Notes: a model not told the origin generated them from the letters alone. A stretch of 20,840 nt of DNA from an uncultured Erythrobacter sp. (GCA_947258465.1 CAMYIQ010000162.1:1-20840), one strand, 5' to 3'; shown: positions 1 through 7,808, counted from the first letter of the stretch. Program-made: numbers and translations.

Positions 1-127
1 CACCAGCTTCTACGAGGGGCACCTCAAGGACGCGGACGGAACCATACTCGCCAAGGCGACCAGCACGATTCTGCTGGCCGATATGAGCCGAGTGGTCGCG
101 GCTTCCAAAAAGGCGACCGGAGAGTAG
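1..127 (+). CDS. C-terminal end of a probable acyl-CoA thioesterase-like protein (partial)
   Basis: The frame is open from base 2 to the TAG at 125-127, leaving about 41 C-terminal residues; the start lies before the window. The tail contains 'GHLKDADGTILAKATSTIL', a strand-turn-strand pattern resembling the last strands of PaaI/hotdog-fold thioesterases, where an 'x-D-x-D-G-x-x-x-A' turn is common. That assignment is a guess from a short fragment. Only two bases separate its stop from the ATG of the epoxide hydrolase, so the genes are almost certainly co-transcribed, and the GGAG ribosome-binding site of the next gene sits inside this gene's last codons. The coding call is solid; the function is weak. 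Confidence 0.5.
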   Translation, partial: TSFYEGHLKDADGTILAKATSTILLADMSRVVAASKKATGE

Positions 128-129
128 GG

Positions 130-1257
130 ATGAGCGCAATCAGGCCGTTTGAGCTGACTGTTCCGGACGGTGAACTGGTGGCGCTCGCCGACAGGCTCGA
201 CCATGCTCGCTGGCCCGAGCAGGAGCCGGTCCACGACTGGTCTCAAGGCACGAAAATGGCGGCCCTTAAAGAACTGGTCGCCTATTGGAGGATCGAATAT
301 GACTGGCGGCGGTGCGAGGCGCGGTTGAACGAGATCGGTCAATTCATGACCGAGATCGACGGGCTCGATATTCATTTTCTGCACAAACGCTCAAGCCGCG
401 AGGATGCGGTGCCGCTGGTGATTACCCATGGCTGGCCGGGATCAGTGGTCGAGTTCCTCGGGGTCATCGAGGAGTTGGCCGAACCCACGGACCCGGAGGC
501 GGCGGCGTTCCACGTGGTGGCGCCGTCGCTGCCTGGCCACGGTTTTTCACAGAAGCCGTCGGCGACGGGCTGGGGTGTCGAGCGGATTGCGCGCGCATGG
601 TCCGAACTCATGCAGCGCCTCGGCTACACCCGTTGGGTGGCGCAGGGCGGCGATTGGGGCGCGGCAGTGACGACCGCCATAGGGCAACTTGCACCGCAGG
701 GGTGCAACGGTATTCACCTCAATATGCCGATCGGCAGGCCCGGACCGGAAGACCTGCGGAGCGAGGACCCTCAGGTGCTCGAAGCGATGCGGCGGCTCGG
801 TTTTTATCGGGAATGGGATTCCGGCTATTCGAAGCAGCAGAGCACTCGCCCGCAGACGATCGGCTATTCGCTGGTCGATTCCCCCATCGGTCTTGCCGCG
901 TGGATACTCGAGAAGGTCTATTACTGGACCGACAATGACGGCTCGCCCTGGGATGCGCTGTCGATGGATCAGGTGCTGGACGACATCATGCTTTACTGGC
1001 TGCCGAAGACGGGCGCCTCGGCGGCGCGGCTCTATTGGGAAAGCTTCGCCAAGCTCGGCGGAGGCACTGTGGCCATCCCTGCCGGTGTCAGTACCTTCCC
1101 GAAAGAGATATTGCCCGCACCGCGCGCTTGGGTCGAACGCACACTGACCAATCTCGTCTACTGGAACGATCTCGACGCGGGTGGCCATTTCGCCGCGTGG
1201 GAGCAACCCGAACTGTTCGTTGCGGAGTTGCGCGCCTGCTTCGCACGAATGCAATAG
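130..1257 (+). CDS. epoxide hydrolase (EHN domain plus alpha/beta hydrolase fold)
   Basis: This 375-aa protein should hydrolyse epoxides to vicinal diols through a covalent ester intermediate. Residues 1-110 match the epoxide hydrolase N-terminal (EHN) domain found in microsomal and juvenile-hormone epoxide hydrolases. HGWPGS at 100-105 is the oxyanion-hole HGxP motif. D175 in GGDWGAA is the expected nucleophile and H353 in GGHFAAWE the general base. Y302, in 'ARLYWES', aligns by eye with a ring-opening lid tyrosine of mEH-type enzymes, and Y233 is a candidate for the second; I could not align these formally. Length is normal and there is no signal peptide. GGAG lies 7 nt before the ATG. It sits between a thioesterase-like gene and a second alpha/beta hydrolase, suggesting a small catabolic or detoxification operon. 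The substrate is unknown. Confidence 0.92.
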   Translation: MSAIRPFELTVPDGELVALADRLDHARWPEQEPVHDWSQGTKMAALKELVAYWRIEYDWRRCEARLNEIGQFMTEIDGLDIHFLHKRSSREDAVPLVITHGWPGSVVEFLGVIEELAEPTDPEAAAFHVVAPSLPGHGFSQKPSATGWGVERIARAWSELMQRLGYTRWVAQGGDWGAAVTTAIGQLAPQGCNGIHLNMPIGRPGPEDLRSEDPQVLEAMRRLGFYREWDSGYSKQQSTRPQTIGYSLVDSPIGLAAWILEKVYYWTDNDGSPWDALSMDQVLDDIMLYWLPKTGASAARLYWESFAKLGGGTVAIPAGVSTFPKEILPAPRAWVERTLTNLVYWNDLDAGGHFAAWEQPELFVAELRACFARMQ

Positions 1258-1267
1258 GGTGCGGCAC

Positions 1268-2230
1268 ATGCCGATCTCGAAGCGGCTATGGGTTGTGTCC
1301 CTCGTAGCCATCCTTCTCGTCGCGATGGTGGTCGGGGTGCGATATCGCCTGGACCTGGCTGCCGCTGAAGAGCGGTTGACCGGCCGCAGCAAGGTCATCG
1401 AAACGCCGCAGGGCCGTCTGGAGTATGCCGAGCAGGGAACGGGCAGCCCCCTTCTGATGATTCACGGGACGGGCGGGGGGTTCGACCAGGGGCTGCTTTT
1501 CGCCGGCGATCTTCACGAGCGCGGTTTTCGCGTCATCGCACCGTCGAGGTTCGGCTATTTGCAGAGCGCACCCGAACCCATCGCGCCCGACCTTCAGGCC
1601 GATGCCTTCGCAACGCTGCTCGATAAGCTGGATGTGGAAGACGCGGTCGTGGTCGGCGGGTCGGCAGGCGCTAACTTCGCCGCGGCCTTTGCCCTGCGCC
1701 ATCCCGAACGATGCCGGGCACTGGTATTGCTCGTTCCTGCCAGCAATTTGAATGACCGCGACCCGGTCGAAATGGCCGCATGGGAGAAGGCGTTCGTCGC
1801 TCGTCTCGCTGGGTCCGACTTTCTGTACTGGGCTCTTCTGAGCCTTGCTCCGGGCCAAGTTACCAAGACCCTGCTCGCGACCGATCCGACACTTGTGGGT
1901 GGCGCCACGAGGGATCAGCGAGAGCGCGTGAGCGACATTGCGGAAGGCATGTTGCCTATCAGCCGGAGAACTGAGGGGATGTTAGCCGATGGTCGCCTTG
2001 CCGGGTCGCCGACTGAAATCGACTACAGCTCAATCAGGGTGCCTACGCTGATCATCTCGGCAGAGGATGATTTGTTCGGAACCGCCGGGACGGCGCGTCA
2101 GCTCAATCAGATCATGCCGAACTCCCGGCTCGTGCTCTACGGGACTGGGGGGCATGTGTGGGTTGGACGCGAGGAAGCCGTTTCCAAAGAGATCGCCCGA
2201 TTTTCCCGAAGCGTTGAACGGTCTAACTAG
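1268..2230 (+). CDS. membrane-anchored alpha/beta hydrolase
   Basis: This is a 320-aa alpha/beta hydrolase with a hydrophobic N-terminal segment (about residues 7-24), which reads as a signal anchor and implies that the catalytic domain faces the periplasm. HGTGGG at 66-71 fits the oxyanion hole, S132 in VVGGSAGAN is the nucleophile elbow, D267 or D268 (SAEDDLF) is the acid, and H296 (GTGGHVW) the base. The substrate cannot be told from sequence; esterase, lipase or lactonase activity is possible. I chose the ATG at 1268 because AGGG lies 8 nt upstream, overlapping the epoxide hydrolase stop, and because the hydrophobic anchor follows at once. The longer frame from 1181 would overlap the epoxide hydrolase by 77 bases. 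The stop overlaps that of the convergent 2-hydroxy-acid dehydrogenase within a shared CTAG. Confidence 0.85.
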   Translation: MPISKRLWVVSLVAILLVAMVVGVRYRLDLAAAEERLTGRSKVIETPQGRLEYAEQGTGSPLLMIHGTGGGFDQGLLFAGDLHERGFRVIAPSRFGYLQSAPEPIAPDLQADAFATLLDKLDVEDAVVVGGSAGANFAAAFALRHPERCRALVLLVPASNLNDRDPVEMAAWEKAFVARLAGSDFLYWALLSLAPGQVTKTLLATDPTLVGGATRDQRERVSDIAEGMLPISRRTEGMLADGRLAGSPTEIDYSSIRVPTLIISAEDDLFGTAGTARQLNQIMPNSRLVLYGTGGHVWVGREEAVSKEIARFSRSVERSN

Positions 2231-3381
2231 CCCTGGCGATAGCGCAATCGGTCGGGCGTGAGCTGGTCGACCGAGGTCACGCCCATCAGGCGCATTGCGC
2301 GTTCGATTTCTTCCTTGAGGATGGTCAGCGCACGCTCGACGCCGGGCTGACCGGCTGCAGCGAGGGCATAGAGATACAGGCGCCCGCCCGAAGCCGCCGT
2401 CGCGCCCGCGGCAAGGCTCTTGAGAACATGCGTTCCGCGCCGTACGCCTCCGTCGAGGATGATTTCGATTTCGCCGCCGACCGCGTCGACGATCTCGCGA
2501 AGCTGATCGAAAGGCGCGCGGCTGCCGTCGAGTTGCCTGCCGCCATGGTTCGATATCCAGATCGCATCCGCCCCGATCTCGACCGCGCGGCGCGCGTCGG
2601 CGACGCTCATCACCCCTTTCAGCGCGAAAGTGCCGCCCCAGTCCTGCCGAATACGGGCGGCGGTATTCCAGTCCATATTCGTGTCGAGCATCGTGTTGAA
2701 ATAGTCCTGGATACTGACGGCTTTGCCGGTGCCCTCCTGTACATGTCCGTCGAGGTTCGGCAGGCGGAATTTCGGGCCGAAGACGTAGTCCAGCGTCCAG
2801 CGCGGCCGAGTGGCATAGCTCCACAGAGCGGACGGTGTGAAGCGAGGCGGGGTGGTGAAGCCCGAGCGCAGGCACCGTTCGCGCTTGCCCGACACGATCG
2901 TGTCGACCGTCAATACGAGCGCATCGAACTTGGCCGCTTGGCAGCGCTCGATCATGCTGGTGTTGAGGCCCCTATCCTTGTGGACGTAGAGCTGGAACAG
3001 CTTGGGGCCGCTGGTGAGCGCGGCGATTTCTTCGATCGAGTGCGTGGCGAGGCTGGAAATGCCGAACCACACGCCGAATTTCTCCGCCGCTTTCGCCACC
3101 GCACGCTCGCCATCGCGGTGAAAGGCGCGCTGCAACGCGGTCGGGCTGAGAATCAGGGGAAGGGCGCTTTCTCGGCCCATAATTTTGCGAAAGGTGTCGA
3201 TTTCGGCGACGCCTGCCAGCACGTCGGGCACCAGGTCGACCTCGTCGAAGGCGCTGGTATTGCGCGGCTTCGTGATCTCGTCATCCGCCGCGCCGTCGAT
3301 ATAGTCGAACACCGGCCAGGGCAGGCGTTGTTTCGCGAGCTTCCGGAAGTCGTCGATATTGTGGCAGTCGGTGAGCTTCAT
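2227..3381 (-). CDS. lldD: FMN-dependent alpha-hydroxy-acid dehydrogenase (LldD family)
   Basis: This 384-aa TIM-barrel flavoprotein oxidises an L-2-hydroxy acid such as L-lactate to the 2-keto acid. The family residues are present: Y27 (FDYIDGAADDE), Y132 (QLYVHKDRG), D160 (LTVDT), K255 (LKGVMSVADA), the base H279 and R282 in SNHGGRQLDGS, and the FMN phosphate loop DGGVRRG at 310-316. Two spots are slightly unusual: 'TIVSGKRERC' at 161-170, where 'PvlGrRErD' is usual, and 'SGGRLYLYAL' near 331-340, where 'iGRpylyGL' is common. Its ATG overlaps the stop of the GFA-like gene upstream as ATGA, so translation is probably coupled. It is the last gene of the ilvC run. Lactate is only the default substrate; 2-hydroxyisovalerate would fit the neighbourhood but is speculation. 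Confidence 0.88.
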   Translation of the reverse strand: MKLTDCHNIDDFRKLAKQRLPWPVFDYIDGAADDEITKPRNTSAFDEVDLVPDVLAGVAEIDTFRKIMGRESALPLILSPTALQRAFHRDGERAVAKAAEKFGVWFGISSLATHSIEEIAALTSGPKLFQLYVHKDRGLNTSMIERCQAAKFDALVLTVDTIVSGKRERCLRSGFTTPPRFTPSALWSYATRPRWTLDYVFGPKFRLPNLDGHVQEGTGKAVSIQDYFNTMLDTNMDWNTAARIRQDWGGTFALKGVMSVADARRAVEIGADAIWISNHGGRQLDGSRAPFDQLREIVDAVGGEIEIILDGGVRRGTHVLKSLAAGATAASGGRLYLYALAAAGQPGVERALTILKEEIERAMRLMGVTSVDQLTPDRLRYRQG

Positions 3382-3986
3382 ATGCGGCCGAGCGCCTGCT
3401 GTTCGGCCCGCGACAGGTGGCGCGGCGGGGCGATGGGTTCAAGCGTTTCGGCATCGAACAGGGCGCTTCGCCGACGATCGCCGCTCAGCATATCCTTGAT
3501 CATCCGTCCGAAGAACCGGCGCATCAGGCGGTTGAACGGCATGGCGGTGAGAGCGCTTGCAGCACCTGTTGCCTGTTCGAGAAAGACATGGCCGATGGGG
3601 CTGCCCAGCAGAGCATCGCACCGTGCGGGATCGGTGTTTGCGAGAATCGTTGTCACATAGGGCACTTTGCCATTGGCGTAGGTGTTGAACAGCGGCGAGT
3701 TACAGCAGGTCGTGTACCAGCGTAGTGTCTTGCCTTCCGTCATGTGCAGGCTGGCGAGGTTTTCGCGGCCGGAATGCAATTCGACCCGGGCGCAGCGGGA
3801 TTGGTAGAGATCGGTGCCGCCCAGATCGTCGAGCACGCGCTCTTCCTGTCCAAGATGGCGGACAAGATCGCGGCAATCGACACAGTGACATACCACCCGA
3901 TCGCCTTCGGATGGGCTGGCCTTCCGAACGACGCCGGTCACGGCACCGCATTGGCACGCAAAGGGCAGGCTGTCGGTCGCGCTCAT
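3378..3986 (-). CDS. GFA/Mss4-like zinc-binding protein (DUF6151-like)
   Basis: This 202-aa soluble protein has cysteines spaced as in the glutathione-dependent formaldehyde-activating (GFA) fold: C11 and C13 in CQCGAV, C33-C35-C38 in CHCVDC, and C94-C95 in TTCCNSPLF. These suggest one or two structural zinc sites. I recall a similar family under a DUF number (DUF6151), but that name should be checked. Enzymatic function is unknown, and GFA-fold proteins are often misnamed formaldehyde-activating enzymes. An in-frame ATG exists at 4001, but I prefer 3986 because GGAGGG lies just upstream of it. The gene starts 30 nt after the ilvC stop and overlaps the dehydrogenase start by 4 nt, so all three genes likely share a transcript. 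The C-terminal 50 residues are basic and less recognisable. Confidence 0.8.
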   Translation of the reverse strand: MSATDSLPFACQCGAVTGVVRKASPSEGDRVVCHCVDCRDLVRHLGQEERVLDDLGGTDLYQSRCARVELHSGRENLASLHMTEGKTLRWYTTCCNSPLFNTYANGKVPYVTTILANTDPARCDALLGSPIGHVFLEQATGAASALTAMPFNRLMRRFFGRMIKDMLSGDRRRSALFDAETLEPIAPPRHLSRAEQQALGRI

Positions 3987-4016
3987 GGTCTCTCCCTCCA
4001 TGAGCGCGATCCTAGC

Positions 4017-5051
4017 TCAGTTCTTATCCTTGTCGACCAGCTTGTTGGCGCCGATCCAGGGCATCATGGCACGCAGCTGGGCGCCGGTCTGCTCGATCGG
4101 ATGGGCGGCGGCGGCCTTGCGGCTTGCCTTCAGCTCGGGCTGCCCCGCCTGGTTGTCGAGCACGAAGTCCTTCACGAAGCGGCCCGACTGGATGTCGGCC
4201 AGAACGCGCTTCATTTCGGCCTTGGTCTCGTCGGTAATGATGCGCGGGCCGGTTTTGATGTCGCCATATTCTGCGGTGTTCGAGATCGAATAGCGCATGT
4301 TGGCGATTCCGCCTTCATAGAGAAGGTCGACGATCAGCTTCGTCTCGTGGAGGCATTCGAAATAGGCCATCTCGGGCGCGTAGCCAGCTTCGACCAGCGT
4401 TTCGAAACCGGCCTGGATCAGATGGGTTATCCCGCCGCATAGCACGGCCTGTTCGCCGAAAAGGTCGGTCTCGCACTCTTCCTTGAAATCGGTCTCGATA
4501 ATTCCCGAGCGCCCGCCGCCCACCGCGCTGGCGTAGGACAGGGCAAGCTGCTTGGCGAAACCCTGGCCGCCCGATTGCTCGCTTTCCTGATGGACGGCGA
4601 TGAGACACGGGACGCCGCCGCCCTTGATGTACTCGCCGCGCACGGTGTGACCGGGACCCTTGGGCGCGATCATGATGACATCGATATCGGCGGGCGGATC
4701 GATCAGGCCGAAATGAATGTTGAGGCCATGCGCGAAGGCGAGCGCGCTGCCCGGCTTCATCTTGCCCGCGACTTCATTGGCATAGATTGCGGCCTGATGC
4801 TCGTCGGGCGCGAGGATCATGAGCACGTCGGCCCATTCCGCCGCGTCCGAGACAGTCTTCACGGTGAAACCCGCGCCTTCGGCCTTTTTGGCCGTTGCCG
4901 AGCCTTCGCGCAGCGCGATGACGACTTCGCCAACACCGCTATCGCGCAGGTTCTGCGCATGGGCATGACCCTGGCTGCCATAGCCGACGATGGCGACCTT
5001 CTTGTCCTTGATCAGCCCGGTGTCGCAATCGGCGTCGTAATAAACTTGCAT
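4017..5051 (-). CDS. ilvC: ketol-acid reductoisomerase, class I
   Basis: This 344-aa enzyme converts acetolactate or acetohydroxybutyrate to the dihydroxy acid in valine and isoleucine synthesis, using Mg2+ and NAD(P)H. The Rossmann motif GYGSQG is at 23-28. Catalytic residues appear as H108 (FAHGLN), K131 (APKGPG), D196 and E200 (ETDLFGEQ), E232 and E236 (ECLHE) and S257 (SIS). The chain is about five residues longer than the usual class I length, and the extra residues map to a Ser/Gln/Gly-rich turn at about 155-164, between the Rossmann and all-helical domains. The AAGG of GAAGGTGCG lies close before the ATG. The gene is 153 nt downstream of ilvN on the same strand and is followed closely by two genes not normally tied to this pathway. 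Confidence 0.98.
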   Translation of the reverse strand: MQVYYDADCDTGLIKDKKVAIVGYGSQGHAHAQNLRDSGVGEVVIALREGSATAKKAEGAGFTVKTVSDAAEWADVLMILAPDEHQAAIYANEVAGKMKPGSALAFAHGLNIHFGLIDPPADIDVIMIAPKGPGHTVRGEYIKGGGVPCLIAVHQESEQSGGQGFAKQLALSYASAVGGGRSGIIETDFKEECETDLFGEQAVLCGGITHLIQAGFETLVEAGYAPEMAYFECLHETKLIVDLLYEGGIANMRYSISNTAEYGDIKTGPRIITDETKAEMKRVLADIQSGRFVKDFVLDNQAGQPELKASRKAAAAHPIEQTGAQLRAMMPWIGANKLVDKDKN

Positions 5052-5204
5052 GTTCGCACCTTCGTAAAATGAACCGTCATCCTAAACGTATTTCGATATC
5101 TATCCTTCGGCCTTGACGGAGTTGCCGGAGGATGGACGGACCCTGGAAGCGAGGTTGGCGAAAGGCTACCTGATTTCAGGGCGACGAAGTAATCTTACCG
5201 CCGA
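5052..5204 (-). promoter_or_regulatory. ilvN-ilvC intergenic region
   Basis: These 153 bases separate ilvN from ilvC. I see no ORF with a ribosome-binding site, no convincing terminator hairpin with a T-run, and no clear -35/-10 pair. The ilvC ribosome-binding site is at the edge next to 5051. The gap is the only break wider than 30 nt in the ilvB-to-dehydrogenase run, so a second promoter for ilvC is plausible, but the sequence does not prove it. Confidence 0.3.
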
Positions 5205-5720
5205 TCAGTCGGAATCGGCCCCGCGCAGCATTCCGACGATCCCCGAGCGGCCCACCTCGACGAGGCCGAGTTCGCGCATCAATGCGATGAAGCTGTCGAC
5301 CTTGTCGCGAGAGCCGGTGAGTTCGAAAACAAAGCTTTGCGTAGTGGTGTCGACCACATTGGCACGGAAAAGCTCCGCAATCCGCAGCGCTTCCACCCGA
5401 TTTTCGCCTTTGCCCGCCACTTTCACCAGCGCAAGCTCACGTTCCACATGGGCGCCGCTTTCGGTCAGGTCGATGACCTTGTGCACCGGCACCAGCCGTT
5501 CGAGCTGCGCGCGGATCTGGTCGATGACCGGTTCCGGTCCGCGCGTCACGATGGTGATGCGGCTGATCGCGTGGTCTTCGGATATGTCGGCCACGGTCAG
5601 GCTGTCGATGTTGTAGCCCCGCGCGGTGAACATGCCGGAGATTTTGGCGAGAATGCCGGCTTCGTTGTCCACGATGACGTTGAGAACGTGCCGTTCGGCG
5701 GTCTGTTCTTCGATCTTCAT
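5205..5720 (-). CDS. ilvN: acetolactate synthase small (regulatory) subunit
   Basis: This 171-aa protein is the regulatory partner of IlvB. An N-terminal ACT domain covers about residues 10-82, with the conserved 'VDNEAGILAKISGMF' strand-helix segment and 'RGYNIDSLTV', the family's valine-binding region. The C-terminal half (about 90-165) is the second ACT-like domain that completes the small-subunit fold. Length is close to the usual 160-175. In this family the subunit raises catalytic activity and gives valine feedback inhibition. Its ATG overlaps the TGA of the 99-aa gene upstream (ATGA), so it is probably translated by coupling. AGGA stands 9 nt before the start. Confidence 0.97.
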   Translation of the reverse strand: MKIEEQTAERHVLNVIVDNEAGILAKISGMFTARGYNIDSLTVADISEDHAISRITIVTRGPEPVIDQIRAQLERLVPVHKVIDLTESGAHVERELALVKVAGKGENRVEALRIAELFRANVVDTTTQSFVFELTGSRDKVDSFIALMRELGLVEVGRSGIVGMLRGADSD

Positions 5721-6016
5721 TGCTCACGATCCTGCCACACAGGTTCGAACATCCGTCCATCGCCGTCATATTCGGCAAGAAAGACGCGGCCCATGCGTAC
5801 TGCCTCGAAGTTATCTGTCTGGCGGCTGAGGTCGAGGCTGTCGGGCAAGAGAACCCATGCCTCGTCCGCTTGCTTCTGCGCAACCTCCATGCCGAGGAAG
5901 CGGTGGCCGGTATCCTCGATCCAATCGAGCAGTCGCTCCGCGTCCTGGCGATTGAACCAGACGCGGCGTTCCGCGCGATCCGCGAATGAGGGCGGAAATA
6001 TCGGTTGCATGCCCAT
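5717..6016 (-). CDS. unrecognised 99-aa protein coupled between ilvB and ilvN
   Basis: I do not recognise this protein. It is small, soluble and acidic, with no signal peptide or membrane segment. Aromatic and charged residues stand out: RVWFNRQDAERLLDWIED at about 18-35, HRFLGMEVAQ at 38-47, EAWVLLPDSLDL at 52-63 and MFEPVW at 89-94. The pattern suggests a compact alpha/beta fold. The ATG at 6016 shares its A with the ilvB stop (TGATG), and its TGA overlaps the ilvN ATG (ATGA). A second ATG at 6010 is possible. Being threaded between the two acetolactate synthase subunits implies synthesis in step with them and perhaps a role in assembly or regulation; this is inference from position only. 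Confidence 0.85.
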   Translation of the reverse strand: MGMQPIFPPSFADRAERRVWFNRQDAERLLDWIEDTGHRFLGMEVAQKQADEAWVLLPDSLDLSRQTDNFEAVRMGRVFLAEYDGDGRMFEPVWQDREQ

Positions 6017-7767
6017 CACACCAGCGCCTTCGCTTCGTCGTCCATGGTGCCTTCGACCTGATCGCCATAAAGCAGCATCTCGGTATGGGCGGCGCCGCTC
6101 GGGATCATGGGGAAACAATTGGCTTCCTTGGCCACCTGGCAATCGACCATCACCGGCCCGTCATGCGCCAGCATGGCCTCGATCCCGGCGTCGAGCTGGC
6201 TTTCATCCTCGATCCGGATGCCCTTCCAGCCATAGGCTTCGGCAAGCTTCACGAAATCGGGCAGGCTGTCCGAATAGCTGTTCGAATACCGGCTTTCATA
6301 GGTCAGCTCCTGCCATTGGCGGACCATGCCCATATATTCGTTGTTGAGGATGAAAACCTTCACCGGCAGGCGATACTGGCTGGCCGTGCCAAGTTCCTGG
6401 ATATTCATCTGGATCGACGCTTCCCCCGCGATATCGATCACGAGGCTGTCGGGATTGCCCAATTGCGCACCGATGGCAGCGGGCAGGCCGTAGCCCATCG
6501 TCCCGAGACCGCCGCTGGTAAGCCATTTGTTCGGCCCCATGAAACCGAAATACTGCGCCGCCCACATCTGATGCTGGCCGACTTCGGTGGTGATGATCGG
6601 ATCGCGATCGCCGGTCAGCGCGCGGAGACGCTCGATGCTCTTCTGCGGCATGATGAGATCGCCGCTGCGCTCGGGATAGGCAAGGCAGTCGCGCGCTTTC
6701 CAGCCGAGAATGCGGGCCTTCCACTCGGACAGATCGCATCCCTTCCGGCTGCCCCAAGCCTCCACCAACTGCTCGAGGACATGCGCGCAATCGCCCACGA
6801 TTCCGAGATCCACTGGCACGATCTTGTTGATGCTCGCGCGGTCGATATCGATGTGAATCTTCTTGGCTTGCGGAGCGAAGGCGTCGAGCCGCCCCGTCAC
6901 GCGATCGTCGAAGCGGGCTCCTACCGCAACGATCAGATCGGCGCGGTTCATGGCCATATTCGCTTCGTAGGTGCCATGCATGCCCAACATGCCGAGCCAG
7001 TCGGGATGATCGGCGGGAAACGCGCCGAGGCCCATCAGCGTACTCGTCACCGGGGCAGTGGTTGCCGCTTGCAACTGGCGCAGCAATTCGCTTGCCTTGG
7101 GTCCGGCATTGATAACGCCGCCGCCGGTATAGAGCACGGGACGCTCTGCCGTCGCGAGCATTTCGACAGCTTCGGCGATCTCGTCCGCCGCGCCGACCAT
7201 GCGTGGCTGGTAGCGGTGCGAGGGCAGGGGGGTATCGTCCTGCTCATCCCACCGCGCCGACGCGATTTGCACATCCTTGGGGATATCGATCACCACCGGA
7301 CCGGGGCGGCCCGAAGTGGCGATGCGGAAAGCTTCCTCGATCGTCGCGCCAAGGCGTTCGGGGTCTTTTACGAGGTAGTTGTGCTTGGTGCAGTGGCGGG
7401 TCAGTCCGACGGTATCGGCTTCCTGAAAGGCGTCGGTGCCGATGAGCGCGGTGGGGACCTGCCCGGTGATCACCACCATGGGAATCGAATCCATATAGGC
7501 ATCGGCGATGCCGGTGACCGCATTGGTAGCCCCCGGGCCGCTGGTCACCAGTACCACGCCGGGCTTCCCGGTAGAGCGGGCATAGCCTTCGGCGGCGTGC
7601 GCCGCGCCTGCTTCGTGGCGCACCAGGATATGGCGGATATCCTCATCGGCAAAGAGCTCGTCGTAGATCGGCAGCACCGCGCCGCCGGGATAGCCGAAGA
7701 CGAATTCGACACCCTGCCGTTTGAGGCATTCGATCAGGATAGCGGCGCCGCTGCGCTCTTTGTTCAC
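6016..7767 (-). CDS. ilvB: acetolactate synthase large (catalytic) subunit
   Basis: This 583-aa thiamine-diphosphate enzyme joins pyruvate to pyruvate or 2-ketobutyrate, the first common step of branched-chain amino-acid synthesis. The Pyr domain carries catalytic E52 (RHEAGAAHAAEG). The central FAD-binding domain covers about 195-345, and the PP domain has GYGLPAAIGA near 425-434 and NNEYMGMV at 475-482. The metal-binding stretch reads AGEASIQMN at 447-455, so Glu449 stands where GDGS or GDAS is usual. The start is GTG at 7767 with GGAGG five bases upstream. A sigma70-like promoter and a hairpin precede it. The stop overlaps the next start by one base. Confidence 0.98.
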   Translation of the reverse strand: MNKERSGAAILIECLKRQGVEFVFGYPGGAVLPIYDELFADEDIRHILVRHEAGAAHAAEGYARSTGKPGVVLVTSGPGATNAVTGIADAYMDSIPMVVITGQVPTALIGTDAFQEADTVGLTRHCTKHNYLVKDPERLGATIEEAFRIATSGRPGPVVIDIPKDVQIASARWDEQDDTPLPSHRYQPRMVGAADEIAEAVEMLATAERPVLYTGGGVINAGPKASELLRQLQAATTAPVTSTLMGLGAFPADHPDWLGMLGMHGTYEANMAMNRADLIVAVGARFDDRVTGRLDAFAPQAKKIHIDIDRASINKIVPVDLGIVGDCAHVLEQLVEAWGSRKGCDLSEWKARILGWKARDCLAYPERSGDLIMPQKSIERLRALTGDRDPIITTEVGQHQMWAAQYFGFMGPNKWLTSGGLGTMGYGLPAAIGAQLGNPDSLVIDIAGEASIQMNIQELGTASQYRLPVKVFILNNEYMGMVRQWQELTYESRYSNSYSDSLPDFVKLAEAYGWKGIRIEDESQLDAGIEAMLAHDGPVMVDCQVAKEANCFPMIPSGAAHTEMLLYGDQVEGTMDDEAKALV

Positions 7768-7808
7768 TTTACCCTCCGACCCGTTTCACGGTGTTCAAGA
7801 GACACAAA

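Noticed and set aside
2428..3660. Plus-strand frame of about 410 codons opposite the hydroxy-acid dehydrogenase
   Set aside because: Shadow of the dehydrogenase, which has all its active-site residues on the minus strand.
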